Position numbers and translations under genes: made by a program
Assembly: GCF_023078355.1 (NCBI RefSeq)
Contig: NZ_CP095552.1
Location: 2,666,001-2,730,000 of the forward strand
Origin: Gordonia hongkongensis
Lineage (GTDB): Bacteria; Actinomycetota; Actinomycetes; Mycobacteriales; Mycobacteriaceae
DNA: 64,000 nucleotides
Direction: 5' to 3'
The notes under the pieces: model-generated
Database searches by the model: none
Told to the model about the DNA's origin: nothing
What the model saw: only the letters and a program-made list of their open reading frames with translations
Shown: positions 36,540-44,750 of the stretch, piece by piece
Layout of the letters: every line of letters starts with the position of its first letter
Position numbering within the stretch: the first letter of the stretch is position 1

Positions 36540-37811
36540 GTGACCGAACCGTTCCTGCAACCGCATGAGGCAGCGGAAGTCGCTGCGGCCTTCTCGCGCA
36601 CGTATACCGCGTGGACGTGGCCGGAGATCCTGGCGGCAGTGACAGCGGTCCTGCCCGCTGAGGTCACCTCCGAAGTCGCCGCCGGCATCATCGAACTCTC
36701 GCCTCACGAACCGCGACATCCCGCGACCGTGATGATCCAGGCCCTCGCGCCGTGGACCCACCCGGCACCCGTCGCCGCTCAACCCGTCGTCGTGCACGAA
36801 CCACGTTCCGCGGGAACGGTGTCCGACGCTCTGCCCGATCTCTACGATGTCGAGCAGTTCGCGCACTGGCTCGACTTCACCGTGCCCGAGCTCGAATGGT
36901 TCGCCGACCGCGGCCAATGGCTACGAACGGCGCGCCCGCCGTTGCGTCACTACCGAATCTGGCGGCGTGAGAAGCGGGACGGTGTCCGGGTCATCGAAGC
37001 TCCGAAACCCCGTATGCGCGAGACACAGCGTCGCCTGCTCAGACGGTTGATTGAGCGCATTCCGGCGCATCCCGCAGCACGCGGCTTCATACCCGGCTCG
37101 TCACCGGCTGCTTTCGCCTGGCCGCACACGGACCGTCCCGTGGTACTGCGCGTCGACCTCCGGCATTGCTTCGAGACGATCACCGTACCGCGCGTCCGAG
37201 CAGTGTTCCGGCAGGCCGGCTACCCGCCGCACATCGCCCGCCTGCTCGCCGAATTGTGCACCACGGCAACGCCTGTGGACGAACTCCGCGGTATCGATCA
37301 CACGCACGCAGCACTCCTTCGGGAACGACACCTGCCGCAAGGTGCGCCGACCTCGCCGCATCTGGCGAACCTCGTGATGCGGCCGCTCGATCGGCGGCTC
37401 GACGGGTACGCCCGCCGTCACGGCCTCCGCTACACCCGCTACGGCGACGACCTCGCGATCTCGGGCGACGCGATGAACGCCGACCGCGCGCTGTGGACCG
37501 TGCTCCGCATCGTCGAAGACGAGCGATTCACCGTGCACCCGGAGAAGGTCCGGATCATGCACAGTCATCAGCGCCAACACCTTGCCGGTCTCGTCGTCAA
37601 CGACCGTCCGCAGGTCGCCAGATCCGACTACGACAATCTGCGGGCCCTGCTCCACAACGCCCGCCGGCACGGGGCGTCGTCGCAGAATCACGACGAGCAC
37701 CCGGACTTCCGCGCACACGTCTACGGACTCATCGCGTGGGTCGGTGCGACGGGGGAGACGCGCCGACGCCGGTTGCTGAACATGGCCCGCACCGTCGACT
37801 GGGACAGCTGA
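36540..37811 (+). CDS. Retron-like reverse transcriptase
   Basis: 423 aa, GTG start. Fingers/palm motifs: RVIEAPKPRMRETQRRLL (149-167), GFIPGSSPAAFAWPH (182-196), VLRVDLRHCFETI (202-214, first catalytic Asp), LPQGAPTSPHLANLVMRPLDRRL (265-287), and YTRYGDDLAISGD (298-310, YGDD box). Then FTVHPEKVRIM and HLAGLVVNDRP (347-357). Gene order and the PTSP, YxDD and xxGLVVN signatures fit retron RTs. However, the NAxxH position reads FAWPH and the VTG position reads LAG, so it is a diverged member. Residues 1-100 are an extension of no recognised family. No effector gene is fused; the next gene is a globin 134 bp away. Confidence 0.85.
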   Translation: MTEPFLQPHEAAEVAAAFSRTYTAWTWPEILAAVTAVLPAEVTSEVAAGIIELSPHEPRHPATVMIQALAPWTHPAPVAAQPVVVHEPRSAGTVSDALPDLYDVEQFAHWLDFTVPELEWFADRGQWLRTARPPLRHYRIWRREKRDGVRVIEAPKPRMRETQRRLLRRLIERIPAHPAARGFIPGSSPAAFAWPHTDRPVVLRVDLRHCFETITVPRVRAVFRQAGYPPHIARLLAELCTTATPVDELRGIDHTHAALLRERHLPQGAPTSPHLANLVMRPLDRRLDGYARRHGLRYTRYGDDLAISGDAMNADRALWTVLRIVEDERFTVHPEKVRIMHSHQRQHLAGLVVNDRPQVARSDYDNLRALLHNARRHGASSQNHDEHPDFRAHVYGLIAWVGATGETRRRRLLNMARTVDWDS

Positions 37812-37945
37812 CAACCTCTGAAGACGGACCAAACGCCCGAACCATCCCGAACCTCACACCGGCTGCGGTTCGCTGTGAGACCACTGTTACCTCGGCCTTC
37901 CCCGCAGCGCGCCCAGTCGCAATGCCGGTGCACCAAGGTCCGTGC

Positions 37946-38395
37946 ATGGACAAACAACTGCTCGAACGCAGCCTGGCACTCGTCGACCTTCCCGACTCAG
38001 GCCTCACCGTTCGCTTCTACGAGATCCTGTTCGACCGCTATCCCACCGTTCGCGCCATGTTCGGCCGCGACACTCGAGCCCAGGCCGAAATGTTGCGCAG
38101 CGCCGTCGCCTCGGTCGTGGAGCATCTCGACGATCCCGAGTGGCTGACGACGACTCTGCACGCGTTGGGGCGACGACACGCCGGTCTCGGCGTCACCAGA
38201 CCGATGTACACGGCGGTCGCGGAATGCATGATCGCCGCGATGAGCGAGATCGGCGGCGAGTCCTGGACCCCGGCCATGACGCTGGCCTGGGACCGCGCCC
38301 TCGGCGCGGTCGCGACGATCATGCTCGACGGCTATCCGGACGACGGCGTGGTCGACATCATGCCGGCCGATCGACGCAAACCCGGAGCCGCCTGA
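37946..38395 (+). CDS. Single-domain globin (flavohemoglobin-globin type)
   Basis: 149 aa, all-alpha globin: LLERSLALVDLPDSGLTVRFYEILFDRYPTVRAMF, with the proximal-His region LHALGRRHAGLGVTRPMY and the G/H helices AMSEIGGESWTPAMTLAWDRALGAVATIML. There is no reductase domain. Such globins bind O2/NO. An earlier in-frame ATG at 37922 is possible; 37946 has the better globin start. Follows the RT on the same strand; a functional link is not evident. Confidence 0.82.
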   Translation: MDKQLLERSLALVDLPDSGLTVRFYEILFDRYPTVRAMFGRDTRAQAEMLRSAVASVVEHLDDPEWLTTTLHALGRRHAGLGVTRPMYTAVAECMIAAMSEIGGESWTPAMTLAWDRALGAVATIMLDGYPDDGVVDIMPADRRKPGAA

Positions 38396-38605
38396 CCCGC
38401 CCTTCGCCCGATCCCGGCGACGCCCGATCACTTCGACTCGCCACGGTCCCGTCGACCGACCCCACCGGAGAACGCGCGACCACCCTTCGACTGTCGACGA
38501 CCGACGAGTCCACGTGGACCCGCACCGCCCGACTACACGGCCACGGCCCGGCCACCCTGAACCGCACGCCCTCCGCGATACGATCCCGCTCGGAAGTGAG
38601 GGCTC

Positions 38606-39877
38606 GTGACTGCTGTAAACCCGCGACGTGCGCTGGATCGATACCTGGGATCAGCCCGGGCCCGGTGGGCGACACTCGCCGTATTCCTCATCAGTTCGGC
38701 GGTCGCCATCGTCGTGCTGCCGAACCAACCGCCGGCCCCGTATCGCATCGATTTCGACGTCTACCGCATGGGCGGACAGGTCCTGCTCGACGGCGGCGAC
38801 CTGTACGGCATCCTGCCCCGGCTCGCGGAAGGCTCGTACCTCCCGTTCACGTATCCACCGCTTGCCGCAGCGCTGTTCTCGATCTTCACGGTCGTTCCAC
38901 TCAGCCTCGGTCAGGCCCTGTTCACCGCGATCTCCATCGGCTGCCTGCTGGTGGTGTGCCGCATCGTCCTGTCTAGCCTCGTCGAGCGGCCGGCGCACGA
39001 ATTATGGTGGCTCGCAACGGCCGCCACGACGGTGGGCCTCTGGCTCGAACCCGTCCGCGACACCCTCAACTTCGGACAGATCAACATCGTGCTGATGACG
39101 CTCGTCGTCGTCGACGTACTGCTGGGCCGCGGCAAGTGGTGGAACGGGCTGCTCGTCGGACTCGCCATCTCGATCAAGCTCACCCCCGCGGTGTTCCTGC
39201 TGTTCTTCTTCGTCCGCCGGGACTGGCGCGCACTCGGCGTGGCCGCGGCGTCAGCGGTCGCCTACGCCGCCCTCGGCCATCTCCTGACACCGAACGACTC
39301 GCGCACCTACTGGACATCGACCCTCTTCGACACCGACCGCATCGGGAGTCCGCACTTCGCGAACAACCAATCGATCAAGGGTGAGCTCGGCAGGCTCGGC
39401 ATCGAGTCCGACGTCGCGTGGTTCCTCGTCTCGCTGATCGTCGGCCTGTTCATCGCCTGGGTCGCGTGGCGTCTGCTGTCGGTTGCACCGGCGGGTCCAC
39501 AACCGTCCGGCCCGCACGATGTCGCGGCACTGATGGCAGTCGCGTTCGCCGCGCTGTACTGCTCGCCGGTCGCGTGGGACCACAGCTGGGTCTGGGTGGT
39601 CCCGCTGCTGATCCTGTTGACCTTCCTCGCGACCAGGCCCGCGGCGTCGGCGATGTGGTGGTGGCTCGTCGGTTTCGGGCTCGTCATCTTCGCCGTCGCG
39701 CCGCATCAGCGAATCCCGCAGCGGTACGACGCCGAGTTGTCCTGGGTCTGGTGGCAGCATCTCGTCGGGTCGTCGTACCTGCTCTGGGGTCTGGCGGTGC
39801 TGGTCGCGCTGGGGGTCTCGGCGCCCCGCGTGCTGACGTCCCGACGGTCGGGCGACACGCTCGCACAACCTGCGTGA
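38606..39877 (+). CDS. GT87 (DUF2029) polyprenol-phosphate-mannose mannosyltransferase
   Basis: 423-aa polytopic GT-C enzyme with about ten hydrophobic helices. The first loop carries the catalytic-Asp motif YRIDFDVYRMGGQVLLDGGDLYG, and YLPFTYPPLAAALF follows, as in mycobacterial alpha-mannosyltransferases (PimE/Rv2181 group). It would use polyprenyl-phosphomannose made by ppm1 for lipoglycan assembly in the membrane; the exact linkage is not deducible. GTG start; the 210-bp upstream gap contains no gene. Confidence 0.85.
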   Translation: MTAVNPRRALDRYLGSARARWATLAVFLISSAVAIVVLPNQPPAPYRIDFDVYRMGGQVLLDGGDLYGILPRLAEGSYLPFTYPPLAAALFSIFTVVPLSLGQALFTAISIGCLLVVCRIVLSSLVERPAHELWWLATAATTVGLWLEPVRDTLNFGQINIVLMTLVVVDVLLGRGKWWNGLLVGLAISIKLTPAVFLLFFFVRRDWRALGVAAASAVAYAALGHLLTPNDSRTYWTSTLFDTDRIGSPHFANNQSIKGELGRLGIESDVAWFLVSLIVGLFIAWVAWRLLSVAPAGPQPSGPHDVAALMAVAFAALYCSPVAWDHSWVWVVPLLILLTFLATRPAASAMWWWLVGFGLVIFAVAPHQRIPQRYDAELSWVWWQHLVGSSYLLWGLAVLVALGVSAPRVLTSRRSGDTLAQPA

Positions 39878-39920
39878 ACACCCCGTCTGCACACCCCCCT
39901 TGAAACAGACGCTAAAATCC

Positions 39921-39958
39921 GTTCCAATGGTGCATAGTGATGTAACGCACATCGGAAC
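39921..39958. promoter_or_regulatory. Imperfect palindrome upstream of the P450 gene
   Basis: GTTCCAATG and CATCGGAAC (8 of 9 pairs) flank 20 nt, ending 19 nt before the P450 start codon. It could be an operator for a local regulator; no regulator gene is adjacent. Confidence 0.3.
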
Positions 39959-39977
39959 AACGGGGAGTGGCAGGTCC

Positions 39978-41393
39978 ATGACGAGTCGGAAAAAGCAGAT
40001 CCAGAGCGTGCTGGCGAAGGCGAGCAGCATGTACCCGAGCTCGGAGCGTCCGCTGGCCGAGCCGCCCGCCGGATCCGATCTCAAGCCGGTGATGGGTGAC
40101 CCAGGGGTTCCGTGGCTCGGCAACACCCTCGAAGCGCTCGTCGACCCGCTCAAGTCGGCCATGGAACGTTTTGAGCGGTACGGACAGGTCTCCTGGTCGG
40201 GTGCGCTGGGGATGAACATGGTCACCCTCGTCGGTCCGGACGCGATCGAAGCGGTGTGGATGAACCGCAAGAAGGCGTTCTCGAGCGAACTCGGCTGGGA
40301 ACCGATGATCGGCCCGTTCTTCCGCCGGGGCGTGATGCTGATGGACTTCGACGAGCACATGCAGCACCGCCGCATCATGCAGCAGGCGTTCAGCCGCCCC
40401 CGCCTCACCGGCTACCTCGACATCATGACCCCGCACATCGAGAAGACCCTCGCCAACTGGGAGGTGGGCAACGGCTTCAAGATGTACTCCCGGACCAAGG
40501 ACCTCACCCTGTCGCTGGCGACCGAAGTCTTCATGGGTGCTCACGTCAGCGAGTCCGAGGCCCACCGACTGGAGCACGCCTTCGAGGCGGCGGTTCGCGG
40601 CGGTCAGGCGATCGTGCGCAAGGACGTCGGCAACTGGACCTGGGCCAAGGGGCTCCGGGGCCGCGAGGTGCTGCAGGAGTACTTCCGCTCCGAGATCCCG
40701 CTGCGTCGCGGCAACGACGCCGACGACCTGTTCAGCGTGCTCTGCAACGCCGAGAGCGACGAGGGCGAGACGTTCTCCGACGAGGACATCGTCAACCACA
40801 TGATCTTCGTGATGATGGCTGCACACGACACCAGCACCATCGCGCTGTCGATGATGACCTACTTCCTCGGCAAGCACCCCGAGTGGCAGCAGCGCCTGCG
40901 CGAGGAGTCCCTGGCCCTCGACAAGCCGACGATCGACTACGACGACGTCGACAAGCTCCCCAGCATGGAGCTGGCCTTCAAGGAGACGCTGCGCCTCAAC
41001 GCCCCGGTCGGGATGCTCTTCCGCATGGCGATCGAGGACACCGAGGTCTGCGGCCACTACATCCCGAAGGGCACACTGCTCGGCATCCACCCGTGGGCGA
41101 CGATGCTGCGCAAGGAATGGTGGCCCAACCCCACCCACTTCGACCCCGAACGCTTCTCGCCGGAGCGCCGCGAAGACAAGGTCCACCGCTTCGCATGGGC
41201 GCCCTTCGGCGGCGGTGCCCACAAGTGCATCGGCCTGTATTTCGGTGGCATGGAGGTGAAGTCGATCCTGCACCAGATGCTGCAGCGCTTTGAATGGGAC
41301 GTCCCGGCCGGTTACCGCCCGGAACTCACCTACGGCACCGGTCCGACCCCCGCCGACGGCCTCCCGATCAACCTGCGGCACCGCAAGATCTGA
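39978..41393 (+). CDS. Cytochrome P450
   Basis: 471 aa. I-helix AAHDTS (281-286), ExxR in KETLR (335-339), PERF meander near 389-393, and heme loop FGGGAHKCIG with Cys417. The length and the FGGGAHKCIGLYFGGMEVK loop are those of the longer, membrane-associated-like bacterial P450s (CYP51/CYP136-like range) rather than the ~400-aa soluble class. Start chosen at ATG 39978 preceded by GGGGAGTGGCAGG; an upstream in-frame ATG at 39900 is less likely. No ferredoxin or reductase gene is adjacent; the substrate is unknown. Confidence 0.9.
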   Translation: MTSRKKQIQSVLAKASSMYPSSERPLAEPPAGSDLKPVMGDPGVPWLGNTLEALVDPLKSAMERFERYGQVSWSGALGMNMVTLVGPDAIEAVWMNRKKAFSSELGWEPMIGPFFRRGVMLMDFDEHMQHRRIMQQAFSRPRLTGYLDIMTPHIEKTLANWEVGNGFKMYSRTKDLTLSLATEVFMGAHVSESEAHRLEHAFEAAVRGGQAIVRKDVGNWTWAKGLRGREVLQEYFRSEIPLRRGNDADDLFSVLCNAESDEGETFSDEDIVNHMIFVMMAAHDTSTIALSMMTYFLGKHPEWQQRLREESLALDKPTIDYDDVDKLPSMELAFKETLRLNAPVGMLFRMAIEDTEVCGHYIPKGTLLGIHPWATMLRKEWWPNPTHFDPERFSPERREDKVHRFAWAPFGGGAHKCIGLYFGGMEVKSILHQMLQRFEWDVPAGYRPELTYGTGPTPADGLPINLRHRKI

Positions 41394-41423
41394 CGGTTCC
41401 TCACACCCGAGGAGCGAGCCGCT

Positions 41424-41745
41424 CCACCGCTCCCCGGGGGTGCGAGTAGCGCAGGCACCATCCCACCGCTCTCCGGGGTGCGAGCAGCGCGAGCACCGGC
41501 CCACCGCTCTCCGGGGTGCGAGTAGCGCAAGCACCGGTCCACCGCTCTCCGGGGTGCGAGTAGCGCGAGCACCGGCCCACCGCTCTCCGGGGGTGCGAGC
41601 AGCGCTAGCACCAGCCCACCGGTCTCCGGGGTGCGAGTAGCGCAAGCACCAACCCACCGCTCCCTGAGGTGCGAGGAGCGATAGCCGCCGGGCCGAGCAA
41701 GCGACTAAGGAGCGCGTCGAGGTCGACGAGCCACGAAGGGTCCCA
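41424..41745. repeat. 38-bp minisatellite merging into a full dispersed repeat
   Basis: Seven units starting at 41424, 41463, 41501, 41539, 41577, 41616 and 41654 (spacing 38-39 bp) with a form near CCACCGCTCTCCGGGGTGCG followed by AGTAGCGCAAGCACCGGC. The last unit passes into the genome-wide element (CTCCCTGAGGTGCGAGGAGCG, then CCGCCGGGCCGAGC, then GAGCCACGAAGGGTCC). No spacers differ between units, so it is not a CRISPR. Confidence 0.85.
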
Positions 41746-41834
41746 GTCGATCTCACGGCTGGGGCCTTCGTGGTTCGCTGCTCGTGCAACTCAAGGTCAG
41801 GAGTAGACAGGCGCAAAAAAATTCTCGTCCCCCT

Positions 41835-42140
41835 GAGCACGATCGAAGGGAAATATGCCCTTCGATCACGCTGAGAGGGACGGGTTTTGGCACGCCAGTG
41901 GTCCAACTGTGCGCAACCTCAGACCCCAACGGGTGAAGAGCGACGGCGACGACCTCAGCAGAGCCCCTCCCCGCTGATTGAGCCGGCACCGAGCGGAGCC
42001 GCCGGGCCGAGCAAGCGACGAAGGAGCGCGTCGAGGTCGAGGAGCCTCCGCCCCCCGCTGATTGAGCCGGCACCGAGCGGAGCGAGAAGTCCACCCCCGC
42101 TGATTGAGCCGGCACCGAGCGGAGCGAGGAGCCGTGTCGA
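41835..42140. repeat. Intergenic repeat mosaic
   Basis: An imperfect hairpin CTGAGCACGATCGAAGGG / CCCTTCGATCACGCTGAG (41836-41877) is followed by three CCGCTGATTGAGCCGGCACCGAGCGG units (from about 41972, 42055 and 42096). Between the first and second lies a copy of the CCGCCGGGCCGAGCAAGCGAC-type middle. The 795-bp gap 41394-42188 between the convergent P450 and FKBP genes contains only repeats. Confidence 0.7.
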
Positions 42141-42188
42141 AATCACCTGGTGACCCGATGTCACCAAGTGATTCCGCACCACAACCCC

Positions 42189-42797
42189 CTACGACGCCCC
42201 GACAATGCTGATCTCGAAGACGAGGGTGTCGCCGACCTCGATGTTCGCCTGCGGATTACCCTGCGCGTAACCGTCGGCCGATGTCATGGCGACGCCCACC
42301 TTCGACCCGACCTTCTGTCCCGCGATGGCCTTGCTGAACCCGGGGATCACGCCGTCGAGCGGGAACGTCACGGGGGAGCCGTTTGCGTAGGCGCTGTCGA
42401 AGGTCTCGCCGGTGCGGCCGTTCACACCGACGTAGCAGACCGACACCGACGCGGTGTCCGGCACGACGGCGCCGTCACCCTCGACGAGCGTCTTGACCTG
42501 GGTCTCGTCGACGCTGAACGGGTTCTCGACGGTGATGTTCGGGGCCTCGGTCGCGGTGGACGCGACCATCTGCAATCCACCGGTGGCGCCCTGCTCGGTC
42601 CACTGCGGTGTGGCGTCCGCGTTCGCCGGTGCGGTCGGGCAGCTCTCCGCTCCCGCCGCCGGTGTCTCGGCGCCGCCGGTCGCCGCGGTTGCGGTGGGTT
42701 CGGTTGTGCCCGAACCGGAGTCGGAGTCGGAGCTGCAACCGGCGACAGCCAGGACGAGAGCGGTGCCGAGGGCGAGGGTCACGTTCTTGATGTTCAC
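42189..42797 (-). CDS. FKBP-type peptidyl-prolyl isomerase lipoprotein
   Basis: 202 aa. The lipoprotein signal peptide NIKNVTLALGTALVLAVAGC has the lipobox LAVAGC; a Ser/Thr/Gly/Ala linker follows. The FKBP domain has VSVCYVGVNGRTGETFDSAYANGSPVTFPL, VIPGFSKAIAGQKVGSKVGVAM and the C-terminal VGDTLVFEISIV. Folding helper on the outer face of the membrane. The GTG start is set by the signal peptide; the Shine-Dalgarno (AAGGG) is unusually close. It lies 29 bp after the SRPBCC gene and may be co-transcribed with it. Confidence 0.85.
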   Translation of the reverse strand: MNIKNVTLALGTALVLAVAGCSSDSDSGSGTTEPTATAATGGAETPAAGAESCPTAPANADATPQWTEQGATGGLQMVASTATEAPNITVENPFSVDETQVKTLVEGDGAVVPDTASVSVCYVGVNGRTGETFDSAYANGSPVTFPLDGVIPGFSKAIAGQKVGSKVGVAMTSADGYAQGNPQANIEVGDTLVFEISIVGAS

Positions 42798-42826
42798 CCT
42801 TGGAACGCTACCCGAGGCGCGGCCCC

Positions 42827-43291
42827 TCACCGAGAGCCTCGACCGGCCAACAGTCGAGCGGCCCGTTCGAGATCGGCCCGCACCGCTTGCGCCGCCGGCC
42901 ACCGCGTCACGGTCAGCACCAGCCCACCGATCGCGGGCACCGTCAGCACCGCCTCGGCATGCACGTCGGTGCGGGCCTCGCGATCGGCGAACGTCAACGT
43001 CAGGACCGCATCAACGGACCGCCACCGTCCGATCTCCTGCCACCGTCGACGGGACTCACAGGCGGTCACCTCCATCCGCGGCGACACCCCGGGTACGACG
43101 GTGACGTCGGTCCAGCTGGTGCCGACGTCACCCGCCCGGTGACCGATCGGCCGCAGGTCGTCGATGCGGCGCAGACTCGACTGCCATTCCGGTCGGTTCG
43201 TCGGGTCGGCGAGGTAGTCGAAGGTGACCTCGATCGGGGCGTCGAACGAGACCACCGTGTCGATGACGGTGACGCGGGCGGGGGAGGGCAT
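42827..43291 (-). CDS. SRPBCC/polyketide cyclase-like protein
   Basis: 154-aa START/Bet v1-type fold: VTVIDTVVSFDAPIEVTFDYLADPTNRPEWQSSLRRI, then VGTSWTDVTVVPG and a C-terminal helix (AAQAVRADLERAARLLAG). Binds a hydrophobic ligand; the ligand is unknown. The ATG overlaps the stop of the LLM gene by one base (TGATG), so it is translated with it. Confidence 0.8.
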   Translation of the reverse strand: MPSPARVTVIDTVVSFDAPIEVTFDYLADPTNRPEWQSSLRRIDDLRPIGHRAGDVGTSWTDVTVVPGVSPRMEVTACESRRRWQEIGRWRSVDAVLTLTFADREARTDVHAEAVLTVPAIGGLVLTVTRWPAAQAVRADLERAARLLAGRGSR

Positions 43292-44325
43292 CAGCGGATG
43301 AGCTCCGCGAGCTGCTCGACCTCGGCGACGCTGCCCGGCGACACGAGCATCATCGTCACCCCGCACGCTTCCCAGACCTTGATCTGTTCACGCACGTGGT
43401 CCAGGTCGCCGACGATCGCCGAGTCGTCCACCAAGGCGTCGGGAATGATCTGTGCCGCTTCGTCTTTGCGGTTGCTGCGGAAGAGTGCGGTCACCTCGTC
43501 GACGACGTCGGCGTACCCCATCCGGCGGTACACCTCGGCATGGAAGTTGGTGTCCTCACTGCCCATGCCGCCCATGTACAGCGCCAGGAACGGTTTGATC
43601 GCGGCGTAGGTGCCCTCGCGGTCATCGGTGACGACGATCTGGGCGGTCGCGCAGATCTCGAAGTCTTCGCGACTGCGTCGTGCACCCGGGCGGGCGAAAC
43701 CCTCGTCGAGCCACTCGTTGTAGGTGTCGGCCATGCGCGGCGTGTAGAACAGCGGCAGCCAGCCGTCTGCGATCTCGGCGGCGAGCGCGACGTTCTTCGG
43801 CCCCTCGGCGCCGAGCATCACGGGGATGTCGCTGCGCAGCGGGTGCGTGATCGGCTTGAGCGTCTTGCCCAGTCCCGATGCGCCCTCCCCGTCGAACGGC
43901 AGGGGATAGTGGGGTCCGGCGCTGCTGACCGGCGCCTCGCGCGCCCACACCTGACGCATGATGTCGATGTACTCGCGGGTCCGGGCCAGCGGCTTGGCGA
44001 ACTTCTGCCCGTACCAGCCTTCGACGACCTGCGGACCCGACACACCGAGCCCGACGATGTGCCGACCGCCGGACAGGTGGTCGAGGGTCAGCGCGGCCAT
44101 CGCACACGCGGTCGGGGTGCGGGCCGAGAGCTGCAGCACCGACGTCCCGAGCCGGACGCGTTCCGTCGACGACCCGAGCCAGGCCAGCGGGGTGTAGGCG
44201 TCGGATCCCCAGGCCTCGGCGGTGAAGATGCTGTCGAAGCCGGACGCCTCGGCCGCGGCGACGATCTCGGCGTGGTGGGTCGGCGGTTGCGCGCCCCAGT
44301 AGCCCAGTTGCAGACCGAGTTTCAC
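43291..44325 (-). CDS. LLM-class F420-dependent oxidoreductase
   Basis: 344-aa luciferase-like monooxygenase fold: KLGLQLGYWGAQPPTHHAEIVAAAEASGFDSIFTAEAWGSDAY, VRLGTSVLQLSARTPTACAMAALTLDHLSGGRHIVGLGVSGPQVVEGWYG, and VMLGAEGPKNVALAAEIADGWLP. These are typical of mycobacterial F420-dependent members. The GTG start overlaps the stop of the NTF2-like gene (GTGA). The substrate is unknown. Confidence 0.87.
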   Translation of the reverse strand: MKLGLQLGYWGAQPPTHHAEIVAAAEASGFDSIFTAEAWGSDAYTPLAWLGSSTERVRLGTSVLQLSARTPTACAMAALTLDHLSGGRHIVGLGVSGPQVVEGWYGQKFAKPLARTREYIDIMRQVWAREAPVSSAGPHYPLPFDGEGASGLGKTLKPITHPLRSDIPVMLGAEGPKNVALAAEIADGWLPLFYTPRMADTYNEWLDEGFARPGARRSREDFEICATAQIVVTDDREGTYAAIKPFLALYMGGMGSEDTNFHAEVYRRMGYADVVDEVTALFRSNRKDEAAQIIPDALVDDSAIVGDLDHVREQIKVWEACGVTMMLVSPGSVAEVEQLAELIR

Positions 44326-44750
44326 TGGCTGACCCCCTCGGACTCCGCTGTGTTTTCTGACTCCGCAGCGGCCTCGGCGGCGATCTGATCGAACTGCGCC
44401 CCCATCGCCGCGGCGACGGACTGCGCACCCGACAGCGGCCGAACCATGACCATGAGGTCGTCGATCTTGCCGTCGTCGTTGACGTGGATGAAGTCGCAGC
44501 CGGTGATCTTCTTGCCGCCGACCACGGCCTCGAAGACGAGCGCCGAGTCGTGTCCGCCGGCGTCGTTGATCTCTCGGATGTAGCGGAAGTCCTCGAAGAC
44601 CCGCAGCACGCCCCGCAGGATGGCCGACGTGATGGCCTTGCCCGGATACGGCTTGAATGCGACCGGACTGGTGAAGACCACATCGTCGGCGAGCAGTGCC
44701 CTCATCGCCTGCTCGTCACGCGCCTCGACGGCCTCTCGGAACTGCTTCAT
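44322..44750 (-). CDS. NTF2/SnoaL-like protein
   Basis: 142 aa: FREAVEARDEQAMRALLADDVVFTSPVAFKPYPGKAIT, a central VFEDFRYIREINDAGGHDSALVFEAVVGGKKITGCDFIHVNDDGKIDDLMVMVRP, and an acidic Glu/Ala-rich tail. Pocket-type fold that may be an isomerase, hydrolase or binding protein. Its start lies 35 nt inside the 3' end of the upstream DMT gene. Coupled to the LLM gene downstream. Confidence 0.8.
   Translation of the reverse strand: MKQFREAVEARDEQAMRALLADDVVFTSPVAFKPYPGKAITSAILRGVLRVFEDFRYIREINDAGGHDSALVFEAVVGGKKITGCDFIHVNDDGKIDDLMVMVRPLSGAQSVAAAMGAQFDQIAAEAAAESENTAESEGVSQ

Noticed and set aside
36331..36543. Short plus-strand open frame over the candidate retron RNA
   Set aside because: It overlaps the inverted-repeat-bracketed region, has no family match, and ends at the RT start; the structured RNA reading explains the region better.
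41424..41745. Possible CRISPR array
   Set aside because: The 38-39-bp units are contiguous with no variable spacers, no leader and no cas genes; it is a minisatellite.
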